Shown here: positions 55,479-63,592 of the stretch, in pieces | Layout of the letters: the number at the start of each line of letters is the position of its first letter | Position numbering within the stretch: position 1 is the first letter of the stretch | Origin: CAVSSX01 sp963730735 | GTDB taxonomy: Bacteria; Actinomycetota; Acidimicrobiia; Acidimicrobiales; RAAP-2 | Reading direction: 5' to 3' | Length of the DNA stretch: 64,000 nucleotides | Assembly (NCBI GenBank): GCA_963730735.1 | Contig: CAVSSX010000008.1 | Coordinates: 62,001 to 126,000, forward strand | Notes under the pieces: model-generated | The model's input: only the letters and a program-made list of their open reading frames with translations | The model's database searches: none | What the model was told of the DNA's origin: nothing | Program-made: the position numbers and the translations under genes

Positions 55479-56459
55479 TCAGGCCGAGGGCCCCCCGAGC
55501 CAGCCCCGGCGCTTGAACAGGTAGAGCAGCCCGAGCGAGGCCACCAGGTCGAGGGCCACGCCGGCGATCATGAACACCCAGAACCCGGCGATGTGGCCGA
55601 CGAGCCAGCCGAAGTTCTGCCCGAAGAAGCCGGTCAGGAAGGTCAGCGGGAGGAAGACGGTGGCGATGATGGTCAGCTGCTTCATGACCACGTTCAGGCG
55701 GTTGGACACCGTGGACAGGTGGGTGTCCATGACGCCCGACAACAGGTCCCGGTAGCCGTCCACCAGGTCGTTGATCCGGATCATATGGTCGTAGAGGTCC
55801 CGGAAGTAGCGCTGGGCCTCCTCGGTCAGCCCGGGCAACGAGGTGATCTGCGAGGCCATCCGGGCGAACAGGTCGCGCTGGGCCGAGACCACCTTGTGGA
55901 CCAGCACCAGCTGGCGCTTCATGTTGAACAGGACCTTGAGCTGGTCCTCGGTCGGCTGGACCAGGATGTCGTCCTCGAGCTGGTCGATCTCGTCGTCCAT
56001 GTTCGAAAGGACCGGGAAGAAGCCGTCGACCAGGGCGTCGATGGTCAGGTACATGATCCGGTACTGCGGCGGGGCCACGTCCGAGATCGGATGGCCGGCC
56101 AGCTTGGCGTGCACGGTGGCCGTGGCCCCGCAGGGCCCCTGGTGGATGGTGAGGATGAAGGTGGGCGAGAACAGGAGGTGGACCTCCTGGGTCGCCGTGC
56201 CGGTCGGCGGGGCGCCGTGGACCACCAGGTACGTGACGTCGTCGTCGTAGTCGTCGATCTTCGGCCGCTGGCCGAACTCCTGGATGTCCTCGATGGCCAG
56301 GTCGTGGATGTGGAGGTCCTGGCCGAGCACCGAGACCAGGTCGTCGCTGACCTGGTCGATGTCGAGCCAGAAGAAGGTGCCGGCGGCGATGGCCCGGCGG
56401 ACGTCGTCGACGGTGGCCGGGTGCATCTGCCCGTCGATGGTGAGGGTGCCGTTCAGCAC
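55479..56459 (-). CDS. CorA-like divalent cation transporter with a G-Q-N motif
   Basis: A 326-residue CorA/ZntB-superfamily protein. It has a soluble alpha/beta funnel domain (FFWLDIDQVSDD, EDIQEFGQRPKIDDY) and long helices (ALVDGFFPVLSNMDDEIDQL, then LFNMKRQLVLVHKVVSAQRD). Two C-terminal membrane helices follow. The signature loop between them is LTGFFGQNFGWLV, so the classical Y-G-M-N-F is F-G-Q-N-F here. The G-x-N frame is kept, but ion choice cannot be assumed to be Mg2+. The GTG at 56459 starts at the conserved region; its ribosome-binding site is poor. Confidence 0.85.
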   Translation of the reverse strand: MLNGTLTIDGQMHPATVDDVRRAIAAGTFFWLDIDQVSDDLVSVLGQDLHIHDLAIEDIQEFGQRPKIDDYDDDVTYLVVHGAPPTGTATQEVHLLFSPTFILTIHQGPCGATATVHAKLAGHPISDVAPPQYRIMYLTIDALVDGFFPVLSNMDDEIDQLEDDILVQPTEDQLKVLFNMKRQLVLVHKVVSAQRDLFARMASQITSLPGLTEEAQRYFRDLYDHMIRINDLVDGYRDLLSGVMDTHLSTVSNRLNVVMKQLTIIATVFLPLTFLTGFFGQNFGWLVGHIAGFWVFMIAGVALDLVASLGLLYLFKRRGWLGGPSA

Positions 56460-56504
56460 CGGTCCCCCGCCCCCGGCCCACTGGCGCCGGGTTCGGCGCC
56501 GGGT

Positions 56505-56510
56505 GATGAT
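56505..56510 (+). promoter_or_regulatory. -10 candidate for the small gene at 56517
   Basis: GATGAT ends 6 nt before the ATG. It has leaderless spacing but a weak hexamer. Confidence 0.3.
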
Positions 56511-56516
56511 GGGTGC

Positions 56517-56729
56517 ATGACCGATGCCCCTTCGAGTGAGTCCGTTCCCGCCGACCAGGTCAAGGCGGGTGACCACATCCGCCTGGCCTCGGGGGTCGAG
56601 CTGGTGGTCGCCCGGGTCGAGACCGGTTTCCTCGGTCGCCCCGAGATGGTGGCGTTCATCCAGGACGCCCCGCAACCCTGGTTCAAGGCGGTGTCGCCCC
56701 TTTCGGGTTCGGTGGAACTGCTGGCCTGA
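56517..56729 (+). CDS. Small beta-strand-rich protein, unknown
   Basis: A 70-residue protein with strands such as VKAGDHIRLASGVELVVARV and MVAFIQDAPQPWFKAVSPL. It looks like a small beta-barrel. No family recognised. It lies between the divergent corA-like gene and the convergent sigma gene, with a strong hairpin just after its stop, which supports a real transcription unit. Confidence 0.6.
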   Translation: MTDAPSSESVPADQVKAGDHIRLASGVELVVARVETGFLGRPEMVAFIQDAPQPWFKAVSPLSGSVELLA

Positions 56730-56748
56730 GGACGCCCGGCGGGCGTCC
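56730..56748. terminator. Strong hairpin between the small gene and the sigma factor gene
   Basis: GGACGCCC-GGC-GGGCGTCC: a perfect 8-bp stem with a 3-nt loop in the 24-bp gap between two convergent stops. It probably serves both genes. Confidence 0.6.
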
Positions 56749-56753
56749 GTCGG

Positions 56754-57689
56754 TCAGGCGTTCAGGAGCTCCCGGGCGCCGGTGTCCGAGGACGGGTGCC
56801 GCAGCTTCGACATGGCCCGGGCCTCGATCTGACGGATCCGCTCCCGGGTGAGGTTGAAGTACTCCCCCACCTCTTCGAGCGTCCGCGGCTCGCCCCGGTC
56901 GAGGCCGAAGCGCAGGCGGAGGATCTCGCGCTCACGCATGTCGAGCGGCGACAGCAGGCGGCCGATCTCCTCGGGCAACAGGGCCAGGGCGGCCGAGTCG
57001 AACGGGGACTCGGCCGACATGTCCTGGACCACGTCGCCCAGGACGGCGTCGCCGTCCTCGCGCAGCGGGTCGGACAGCGAGAGCGGCTCGGAGCGGAACT
57101 GCAGGGCCTCGACCAGCTTCTCGTGGGGGAGTTCGACCTCGGCCCCGAGCTCGTCGAGGGTGGCCGGTCGGCCGAGCTTGTGCTCGAGGAACGTCTTGGC
57201 CTTCTGGATCCGGGCCAGCGTGTCGCCGGCGTGGACCGGGAGGCGGACGGTGCGACCGGTGTTGGCGATGCCCCGGGTGATCGCCTGGCGGATCCACCAG
57301 GTGGCATAGGTCGAGAACTTGAAGCCCTTGCGCCAGTCGAACTTCTCGACGGCGTGGATCAGGCCGAGGTTGCCCTCCTGGACCAGGTCGAGCAGCGGCA
57401 GGCCCGAGGCCTGGTACTTCTTGGCGATCGAGACCACCAGGCGCAGGTTCGACTGGACGAAGTCCTGCTGGGCGTGCTCGCCCTGGATGATGATGCGGCG
57501 CAGCTCACGCTTCTTGGCCGGGGTCAGCTTGGTGGCGGCGGCGAACTCGGCGGCCGCTTCCCGCCCGGACTCGATGGCCTGGGCCAACCGAGCCTCGTCG
57601 GCCTTGGTCAACAGAGGGAATTGCCCGATGTCACTCAGGTACAGCTTGACCAGGTCGTCGCTGTCGTTGGTCGCCCGTTGCTTGATCAA
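56754..57689 (-). CDS. RNA polymerase sigma-70 factor, group 1/2
   Basis: A primary-like sigma factor of 311 residues. Region 1.2 is DDLVKLYLSDIGQFPLLTKA, region 2 includes FVQSNLRLVVSIAKKYQASG and FSTYATWWIRQAITRGIANT. Region 4.2 has TLEEVGEYFNLTRERIRQIE and ends ARAMSKLRHP. It has no region 1.1 and only a short spacer between 1.2 and 2, which fits SigB/HrdB-like group 2 or a compact group 1 factor. The region from 57690 to about 57833 may be a long leader with alternative stems. Confidence 0.93.
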   Translation of the reverse strand: MIKQRATNDSDDLVKLYLSDIGQFPLLTKADEARLAQAIESGREAAAEFAAATKLTPAKKRELRRIIIQGEHAQQDFVQSNLRLVVSIAKKYQASGLPLLDLVQEGNLGLIHAVEKFDWRKGFKFSTYATWWIRQAITRGIANTGRTVRLPVHAGDTLARIQKAKTFLEHKLGRPATLDELGAEVELPHEKLVEALQFRSEPLSLSDPLREDGDAVLGDVVQDMSAESPFDSAALALLPEEIGRLLSPLDMREREILRLRFGLDRGEPRTLEEVGEYFNLTRERIRQIEARAMSKLRHPSSDTGARELLNA

Positions 57690-57839
57690 GGCCTACTTGC
57701 TCCTTTGCGTGGCCCCGTCGGGGCGCCTACTTCGGGTCGGTCCGGAGATCGGACCTGTCTGGTCACTGCCTGCTGATCGTCAACACTTGGCCTGACGGGG
57801 CATACATGCCGGGACTGCCGCACAATCCGGCAGCTCCCT

Positions 57840-57845
57840 ATCATA
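57840..57845 (-). promoter_or_regulatory. -10 candidate of the sigma factor gene
   Basis: TATGAT on the minus strand, a strong hexamer in the middle of the divergent region; -35 not clear. Confidence 0.4.
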
Positions 57846-58009
57846 CGCGGTCGGGAGCCGCCACGGTTCATATTTCTTTGCTGCAAGCGAAATTGCCCGG
57901 CCTCCGGCTCCCCCCAGCGGTCGTACCTGGTGCTTTGCTCTCGGAGGTCATTCTAGGCGTCGGCGACGACCGGTTGCCGTCTCGTTGCCACGGGGTTGAC
58001 CACGTGGGC

Positions 58010-58015
58010 CACAAT
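58010..58015 (+). promoter_or_regulatory. -10 candidate of the histidine kinase gene
   Basis: CACAAT, 6 nt before the GTG at 58022. No Shine-Dalgarno sequence. Confidence 0.4.
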
Positions 58016-58021
58016 GGCGAG

Positions 58022-59695
58022 GTGGATGCGACCGGTGCTGCTCCGTCGGGTGCCGAGGCCCGGGCGCAGCGGGCCCTCTTGGTGGGGACCACCCAAATGG
58101 CCCTGCTGCTCGAGCCCGACGGCACCATCGGCTGGGTGAACCCGGCCGCCACCGAGATCCTCGGTTACCGGGCCGACGAGCTGGTGGGCCACAGTCCGCT
58201 CGACTTCGTGCACGCCGAGGACGTGGACATGATCCACTCGATGGTGCGCTTCGGATTGGCGCACGCCCAGGCCGGAGCGACGGCCCGGGAGAGCATCGAC
58301 GCCGCCCTGGACGTGCGCTTCGTCCACCACTCGGGTCATCTGGTGACCCTCGAGTTGTTCGTGAACAACTTCCTGGCTCGGCCGGACATCGAAGGGGTGC
58401 TGGTGGTCGGGCGCGAGGCGACCGGCCGACGAGCCCTCGACGACGCCCTGGCGGCCATCGCCCAGGACGCCACCGGTGACGAGACGGTGCGGCTGCTCCT
58501 GCGGTTTTTGGACCTGCGCATCCTCGACACGGACAACGCCCTCTACGCCCCGGACGAGGATCCCCGGTGGACGACGAACCGGGTGCCGCCCGAACTGTGC
58601 GTCGAGCGCGGGCCGTGGGCCGAGGCGGTGACGTCCGGCAGCGACCGCCTGTTCGACGACCTGGCGGCCGCCGTGGCCTCGGGTGAGCTCCCGGCCGAGC
58701 TGGGTACGGCGGCGATCGCCGCCGGCTACGTGGCCTGTTGGTGCATCGCCGTCCCGCTCCAGCCCGACCGGGTCGGCGCCCGGCCGATCCCCTTCGCCGA
58801 GTCGAACCGGTCGCCGACGGGGTGTGTGGTCGTCTGGTCGCGGCGCCACCGCGAACCGCTGGTGGCCCACTGGGCCTACTGCGCCCGGGTGGCCGGCCTG
58901 GTCGACATCGTGCTGTCCCGGCGGGCGGCCGAGGCCCAGCGCCAGCGGCTCTACGAGCTCGAGCGGGAGCAGAACGCCCGGCTGACCGAGCTCGACGCCC
59001 TGCGCTCGGACCTCCTGCTCTCGGTCTCCCACGAGCTGCGGACCCCGCTCACGTCGATCGTCGGCTTCACCCACTTGCTCCAGGAGGGGCTGGACAGCGA
59101 TTCCGACTCGGACCGGGCCCAGTACCTCGACGTCATCGGGCGCAACGCCGACCGGTTGCTGCGCCTGGTGGGCGACCTGCTGGTGCTCGGCCGCCTGGAC
59201 GACGGGACGCTCCCGGTCGCCCACGAGGCCTGCGACTTCCCGGCCCTCGTCGGCTCGTCGGTCGAGGCGGCCACGCCCGAGGCCGACAAGCACGACGTCA
59301 CCATCGAGTACGCGTCGATGGCCGGGCCCCCCTTGTTCGGCGACCCCGAGCGCCTGGGCCAGCTGGTCGACAACCTGCTCTCGAACGCCGTCAAGTACTC
59401 CCGACCGGGCGGGTGGGTCCGGGTCGTCCTGGCGCCCGACGACGACGGGTGGGAGCTGGTGGTCGAGGACAACGGCATCGGGATACCGGCGGCCGACCAA
59501 CCCACCCTCTTCGACAAGTTCGCCCGGGGCTCGAACGTGAAGGAGCGCGAGATCGACGGGTACGGGCTGGGACTGGCCATCGTGAGCGGCATCGCCGAGA
59601 TCCAGCGGGGTGAGGTGACCCTCGACAGCGCCGAGGGGGTCGGCTCGACGTTCACCGTGCGCCTGCGCGACGCCCCACCGCCGAGCATCGCCTGA
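58022..59695 (+). CDS. PAS-domain sensor histidine kinase
   Basis: A 557-residue kinase without membrane segments, so probably cytosolic. A PAS domain (about 15-130) has LLLEPDGTIGWVNPAATEIL and GYRADELVGHSPLDFVHAED. A GAF-like region follows. The dimerisation box is LLSVSHELRTPLTSIVGFTH with the phospho-accepting His. The ATPase domain has LVDNLLSNAVKYSRPG (N box), VVEDNGIGIPAADQ (G1) and GYGLGLAIVSGIAE (G2). No response regulator is adjacent. The GTG at 58022 is chosen from the -10; longer frames upstream run through the promoter. Confidence 0.9.
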   Translation: MDATGAAPSGAEARAQRALLVGTTQMALLLEPDGTIGWVNPAATEILGYRADELVGHSPLDFVHAEDVDMIHSMVRFGLAHAQAGATARESIDAALDVRFVHHSGHLVTLELFVNNFLARPDIEGVLVVGREATGRRALDDALAAIAQDATGDETVRLLLRFLDLRILDTDNALYAPDEDPRWTTNRVPPELCVERGPWAEAVTSGSDRLFDDLAAAVASGELPAELGTAAIAAGYVACWCIAVPLQPDRVGARPIPFAESNRSPTGCVVVWSRRHREPLVAHWAYCARVAGLVDIVLSRRAAEAQRQRLYELEREQNARLTELDALRSDLLLSVSHELRTPLTSIVGFTHLLQEGLDSDSDSDRAQYLDVIGRNADRLLRLVGDLLVLGRLDDGTLPVAHEACDFPALVGSSVEAATPEADKHDVTIEYASMAGPPLFGDPERLGQLVDNLLSNAVKYSRPGGWVRVVLAPDDDGWELVVEDNGIGIPAADQPTLFDKFARGSNVKEREIDGYGLGLAIVSGIAEIQRGEVTLDSAEGVGSTFTVRLRDAPPPSIA

Positions 59696-59702
59696 GCCGA
59701 CC

Positions 59703-59720
59703 GGCCGACGCCCGTCGGCC
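59703..59720 (+). terminator. First of two tandem hairpins after the histidine kinase gene
   Basis: GGCCGAC-GCCC-GTCGGCC, a perfect 7-bp stem with a 4-nt loop, 7 bp after the stop codon. No U-tract. Confidence 0.55.
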
Positions 59721-59732
59721 CGACCCCTCTCG

Positions 59733-59750
59733 GCCCGACCTGCGTCGGGC
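59733..59750 (+). terminator. Second of two tandem hairpins after the histidine kinase gene
   Basis: GCCCGAC-CTGC-GTCGGGC, again a perfect 7-bp stem and 4-nt loop, 12 bp after the first. The pair separates the kinase transcript from the next promoter only 9 bp further on. Confidence 0.55.
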
Positions 59751-59758
59751 GACGGCGC

Positions 59759-59764
59759 TACCGT
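59759..59764 (+). promoter_or_regulatory. -10 element of the LLM gene (leaderless type)
   Basis: TACCGT, exactly 6 nt before the ATG at 59771, with no Shine-Dalgarno sequence. Confidence 0.5.
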
Positions 59765-59770
59765 GCCGAC

Positions 59771-60685
59771 ATGCGGTTCAGTCTGTGGTTGTCGCCCGGT
59801 CGGGACTGGGAGCAGCTGGTGACGCTGGCCGGTCACGCCGAGCAGACCGGCTGGGACGGCGTCTGGTTCCCGGACCACTTCATGGGGCTCGGCACCGAGG
59901 CCCCGGGGGCCTTCCTCGAGTGCTGGTCGGTGCTGGCCGGCCTGGCGGCGACGGTGCCCCGTCTGCGCATCGGCTCGATGGTGGCCGGCAACACCTACCG
60001 GCACCCGGCCGTGCTGGCCAACATGGCCGCCACCGTGGACCGGATCGCCGGTGGTCGCCTGGTGCTCGGACTCGGCACCGGGTGGCAACGCAACGAGCAC
60101 ACCAAGTACGGCATCGAGCTGCCCGACGTCCCCACCCGACTGGACCGCCTCGAGGAGGCCTGCCAGATCATCCAGTCGCTCACCACGGCGCCCCGCACGA
60201 CCTTCGCCGGGGCCTCGTACCAGGTGACCGACGCCCCCATGGAGCCCAAGCCGGTGCAGCAACCGCTGCCCCTCCTGATCGGCGGCGGCGGGGAACGGCG
60301 GACCCTGCGGATCGTCGCCCGCTACGCCCAGGAGTGGAACACCTGGGGGACGCCCGAGCTGGTGGCGCACAAGTCCCGGGTGCTCGACGAGCGCTGCGCC
60401 GAGATCGGCCGGGACCCGTCCACCGTGGCCCGGTCGGCCCAGGCGGTGGTCCTCATGGGCGACGACCCGGGGTGGCTGGCCGAGCGCCGGGCCGAGGCCC
60501 CGGCCATGCCGACGGTGATCGGCACCCCGGCCGAGCTGGCCGGCGTGGTGGCCGACTACCGGGCGGCCGGTCTCGACGAGCTGGTGGTGCCCGACTGGAC
60601 GTTGCCGCCGGGCGACGAGACGGCGTGGCTCGACCGGTTCCTGGCCGAGGTGGCGGGACCGTTCCGAGGTTCGGGTACCGCCTAG
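59771..60685 (+). CDS. LLM-class (luciferase-like) flavin or F420-dependent oxidoreductase
   Basis: A 304-residue TIM-barrel protein of the luciferase-like family. It starts RFSLWLSPGRDWEQLVTLAG and has WDGVWFPDHFMGLGTEAPG, LRIGSMVAGNTYRHPAVLAN and RLVLGLGTGWQRNEHTKYGI. The last is the typical LLM cofactor-binding segment. The actinobacterial branch mostly uses F420, and FbiC is encoded here, so F420 is the likely cofactor. The oxidoreductase operon follows after 84 bp with its own promoter. Confidence 0.88.
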   Translation: MRFSLWLSPGRDWEQLVTLAGHAEQTGWDGVWFPDHFMGLGTEAPGAFLECWSVLAGLAATVPRLRIGSMVAGNTYRHPAVLANMAATVDRIAGGRLVLGLGTGWQRNEHTKYGIELPDVPTRLDRLEEACQIIQSLTTAPRTTFAGASYQVTDAPMEPKPVQQPLPLLIGGGGERRTLRIVARYAQEWNTWGTPELVAHKSRVLDERCAEIGRDPSTVARSAQAVVLMGDDPGWLAERRAEAPAMPTVIGTPAELAGVVADYRAAGLDELVVPDWTLPPGDETAWLDRFLAEVAGPFRGSGTA

Positions 60686-60687
60686 GC

Positions 60688-60752
60688 CTTCCTCGGCAGG
60701 GCGGACTTCGTGGCTAGGGTCTAAGGAGCGGACAGCCCGTGCGCCGAGGAAG
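60688..60752. repeat. 10-bp inverted repeat flanking the oxidoreductase promoter
   Basis: CTTCCTCGGC (60688-60697) and GCCGAGGAAG (60743-60752) are perfect inverted copies, 55 bp apart centre to centre (about five helical turns). The -10 lies between them. They could be operator halves on one DNA face, or a stem in a transcript reading through from the LLM gene. Confidence 0.5.
60715..60720 (+). promoter_or_regulatory. -10 candidate of the oxidoreductase operon
   Basis: TAGGGT, 49 nt before the ATG at 60770. The leader of about 43 nt holds a G-rich ribosome-binding site at 60761-60767. Confidence 0.4.
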
Positions 60753-60769
60753 CAACGTCCGGGGGGGCT

Positions 60770-61366
60770 ATGCAGGTTGAAGTGATGATGACCGGCATCG
60801 GTGGGCAGGGCATCCAGCTCTGCGCCAAGACACTCGCCCTGGCGGCCGTGCACGAGGACCGGCTGGCCATGCTCTGCGGCCACTACGCCGGGGCCATCCG
60901 GGGCGGCCAGACCGACGCCTCGATCGTGATCGCCGACGCCGACCTGCGGGCCCTGCCGATCCTGCCCTCGGCGTGGGCCGGCTTCGTGATGTCCTCGCAG
61001 TACTGGCCGTCGACCCAGGAGTTCCTGCGGCCCGGTGGTCCGGTGGTGATCAACGCCTCCCTGGTCGGGGAGGACCTCGACACCTCGGGGCTCGAGGCGT
61101 TCCGGATCCCGGCGAGCGAGATCGCCTCGGAGGAGCTCGGGGCACCGATGGGCGCCTCGATGGTCCTTCTCGGGGCGTTCAGCCACATCACCGGTCTGGT
61201 CGGTGTGGACGCGTTGGTGTCGGCCATGAAGGAACTGGTACCGCCCTATCGGAAGGAGCACGTGGTGGCCAACGAGGCAGCACTCCGAGCGGGCTTCGGG
61301 TTGGGCCCGGAACTGGCCGCACCGGCCTGGTCCCGGCCGACCGTCGCCCAGGGGGCGGACCGATGA
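60770..61366 (+). CDS. 2-oxoacid:ferredoxin oxidoreductase, gamma subunit
   Basis: Part of a CoA-acylating oxidoreductase that decarboxylates a 2-oxoacid and reduces ferredoxin. The 198-residue protein has the gamma-domain start MMTGIGGQGIQLCAKTLALA and GHYAGAIRGGQTDASIVIAD. The tail reads LVSAMKELVPPYRKEHVVAN. This gene has no frameshift, unlike the next three. Its stop overlaps the delta gene by 4 bp (ATGA). Gene order gamma-delta-alpha-beta is that of four-subunit KGOR/VOR enzymes; the 2-oxoacid is not certain. Confidence 0.92.
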   Translation: MQVEVMMTGIGGQGIQLCAKTLALAAVHEDRLAMLCGHYAGAIRGGQTDASIVIADADLRALPILPSAWAGFVMSSQYWPSTQEFLRPGGPVVINASLVGEDLDTSGLEAFRIPASEIASEELGAPMGASMVLLGAFSHITGLVGVDALVSAMKELVPPYRKEHVVANEAALRAGFGLGPELAAPAWSRPTVAQGADR

Positions 61367-61655
61367 GCGGCATCGTCACCCGGGGCACCGTGGTGATGGA
61401 CGTGGAGCGCTGCAAGGGCTGCGAGCTGTGCATCCCGGCCTGTCGGCCGGGGGTGCTGGCCATGTCCGACGTCGAGGACGGTGAACGAGCAGGGCGCCCG
61501 CTATCCCGCTCCTGTTCGCCGGGTGCACGGCCTGCCGGGCCTGCCGGGAGGTCTGCCCGGACTTCGTCTTCGAGGTCTTCCGCTACGACGAGCCCATCGA
61601 GCTGCCCGAGTCCCTCGCTCCCCCGGGGTTCGTGGCCAACGGCGGGGTGGCCTGA
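61363..61655 (+). CDS. 2-oxoacid:ferredoxin oxidoreductase, delta (ferredoxin) subunit, two frameshifts
   Basis: A small 2x[4Fe-4S] subunit of about 96 residues. The first Cys set is ERCKGCELCIPACRPGVLAM in the frame of the ATG at 61363. An extra G at 61480-61481 moves reading to NEQGARYP, and an extra base at about 61508 moves it again to FAGCTACRACREVCPDFVFE, the second Cys set. All eight Cys are present once corrected. The stop TGA at 61653 overlaps the alpha start by 1 base. Two +1 indels 27 bp apart in conserved sequence look like sequence errors. Confidence 0.82.
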
Positions 61656-62744
61656 TGGCGACCAAGCTCATGCAGGGCGCCGACGCCGTGGCCGAGGCGG
61701 CCATCAACGTCGGCTGCCGGTTCTTCGCCGGCTACCCGATGCTGCCCTTCACCGCCCCTGCTCGAGGCCATGGCCAAGCAGATGCCGGCCGTCGGCGGGT
61801 GTCTGCATGAACGCCGCCAGCGAGATCGAGGCGGTCAACATGGCCCTCGGGGCCGGGGCCGCCGGGGCCCGGGCCGGCACCGGGTCGTGCGGCCAGGGCA
61901 TCGCCCTCATGCAGGAGACCATCGCCGAGGCGGCGCTCAACGAGGTGCCGATCGTCGTCTTCAACATGGCCCGGGGCCAGCAGGACTACTTCCAGTGCCA
62001 CCCGGGGCGGCGGTTGGGGCGACTACCGCACCATCACCCTGGCCCCGAAGGACGTGGCCGAGGCGGTCGAGCACACCCAGCTGCTGTTCCACCTGGCCGA
62101 CAAGTACCGGGCCCCGGTGATCCTCTACGGGGACTACCTGATCGCCGACACCTACATGAGCGTCGACCGTCGGCCCGGTCGACTTCGAGCCCGCTGCCGG
62201 CCAAGGAGACTGGGCGCTCGACGGCACCCGCGGCGGCACGGGCAAGTCCCGGCAGATCTGGACCTGGGCCATCGGCAAGGCCAACGCCCCGGGCCTCGGG
62301 CCCGACGGCCACTGGCGCAAGCTGGCCAAGAAGTTCGACGACATCGCCGCCGTCGAGGCCCGCCACGAGTCCTACCAGGCCGACGACGCCGAGTACCTGG
62401 TGGTGTCCTTCGGCACCTCGAGCCCGTTCGTCGACTACGTGGTGGACGAGCTGCGGGCCAGGAAGGGGTCAAGATCGGCTCGTTCCGGCCGATCACCCTG
62501 TGGCCCTTCCCCGAGGCGGCGCTGGGCAAGGCCGCCGCCAACGCCCGCAAGGTCCTGGTCTACGAGGTGAACGCCGGCCAGATGATGGACGACGTGCGCC
62601 TGAGCATCGACGACCGCAAGAAGATCGAGTTCATCGGCGGCGTGAGCGTCGACTACTCGCGGGATGCGCCAGGGCGAGATCCTCCAGGCGTCGGCGATCA
62701 GCGCCGCCGTCCGGGCCGCCATCGAGAGGGAGCAAGGCCGATGA
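61655..62744 (+). CDS. 2-oxoacid:ferredoxin oxidoreductase, alpha subunit, six frameshifts
   Basis: Pyrimidine-binding subunit of the TPP enzyme. Its pieces are in order but in changing frames: CRFFAGYPMLPFT, LLEAMAKQMPAVGG, VCMNAASEIEAVNMALGAGA with VPIVVFNMARGQQDYFQC, GGGWGDYRTITLAPKDVAEA, DFEPAAGQGDWALDGTRGG through SPFVDYVVDELRA, EGVKIGSFRPITLWPFPEAA, and MRQGEILQASAISAAVRAA. Breaks lie near 61754, 61797-61800, 61998, 62174, 62460 (one base lost) and 62661-62663. No stop-gain or loss of conserved residues is seen between them. The corrected protein is about 360 residues, as in VorB/KorA. Confidence 0.82.
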
Positions 62745-63527
62745 CCACCACCCACATCCAGACCGACACGCCGCCGGACATCGCCAGCACCAAGGTGTCG
62801 CCGTTCATGCCGCCGCTGCAGATCACCGAGGACCACCACCTCTGCCCGGGGTGCGGTCACCCGGTGGCCTGGCGGCTGCTCCTCGAGGTGCTGTCCGAGC
62901 TCGAGCTCGACCACCGGGCCATCGGGGTGGTCGGGCCACGGCTGCTACACCGGGATCGCCACCATGTCCGACATCGACTGGCTGCAGTGCCTGCACGGGC
63001 GGGCGCCGGCCGTGGCCACCGGGGTCAAGCGGGTCCAGCCGCAGGCCGCCGTGTTCTCGCTCCAGGGGGACGGTGACTGCTCCACCGAGGGCCTGCACGA
63101 GATCCTCCACGCCGCCGGCCGGGGCGAGGCCATCACGGCCATCATGCTGAACAACGGTGTCTTCGGCGACACCGGGGGCCAGATGACGGCCACCACGGTG
63201 GTCGGTCAGCGGACCAAGACCAGCCTCGAGGGCCGTGACCCCGACACCCACGGCTACCCGATCCCGCTGGCCGACCTGATCTCCAACCTTCCCGGGGCGG
63301 CCTACGTGGCCCGCGGGGCGGTCAACAACGCCGGCTCGATCGCCCAGACCAAGAAGTTCCTCACGCGGGCGTTCGAGACGCAGCTCGAGGGACGCGGCTT
63401 CAGCTTCGTCGAGGTGCTCACCATGTGCCCGACCGGCTGGATCATCCCGACGGCCAGCGGACCGGGCTACGTGGCCGACACCTTCGAGAAGACGTTCCCA
63501 GTCAGTCAGATCAAGACGACCGGCTAG
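62741..63527 (+). CDS. 2-oxoacid:ferredoxin oxidoreductase, beta subunit, one frameshift
   Basis: Binds thiamine diphosphate. The N-terminus has EDHHLCPGCGHPVAWRLLL; an extra C at 62936-62937 changes the frame inside the conserved VVGHGCYTGIATMSDIDWLQ. The second part has VFSLQGDGDCSTEGLHEIL and IMLNNGVFGDTGGQMTAT, which form the GDG...NN TPP motif, then QRTKTSLEGRDPDTHGYPI. Corrected length is about 261 residues. The ATG overlaps the alpha stop by 4 bp. Confidence 0.87.
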
Positions 63528-63539
63528 AGGCCCGACACA

Positions 63540-63555
63540 CCGCGCCGAGGCGCGG
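63540..63555 (+). terminator. Hairpin after the oxidoreductase operon
   Basis: CCGCGC-CGAG-GCGCGG, a 6-bp stem with a 4-nt loop, 12 bp after the beta stop. No U-tract; it could end the operon or only pause transcription before the next gene. Confidence 0.35.
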
Positions 63556-63592
63556 CGTCCCGGTCGGTCACGCGCAGCGCGAGGGGGGCAGC

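Larger units (their letters stand above)
57690..58021. other. Intergenic region of 332 bp between sigma factor and histidine kinase genes
   Basis: It holds the divergent promoters of both genes. TATGAT on the minus strand (57840-57845) would give the sigma gene a leader of about 145 nt. In that leader CTGCCG (57815-57820) can pair with CGGCAG (57828-57833), and TGCCGG (57807-57812) with CCGGCA (57827-57832); the two stems share bases and exclude each other. The part at 57860-57900 is noticeably A/T-richer than its surroundings. No gene is seen. Confidence 0.5.

Noticed and set aside
57953..61261. Minus-strand frame of about 1100 codons opposite the kinase and LLM genes
   Set aside because: It covers genes with clear family motifs, promoters and terminators on the plus strand.
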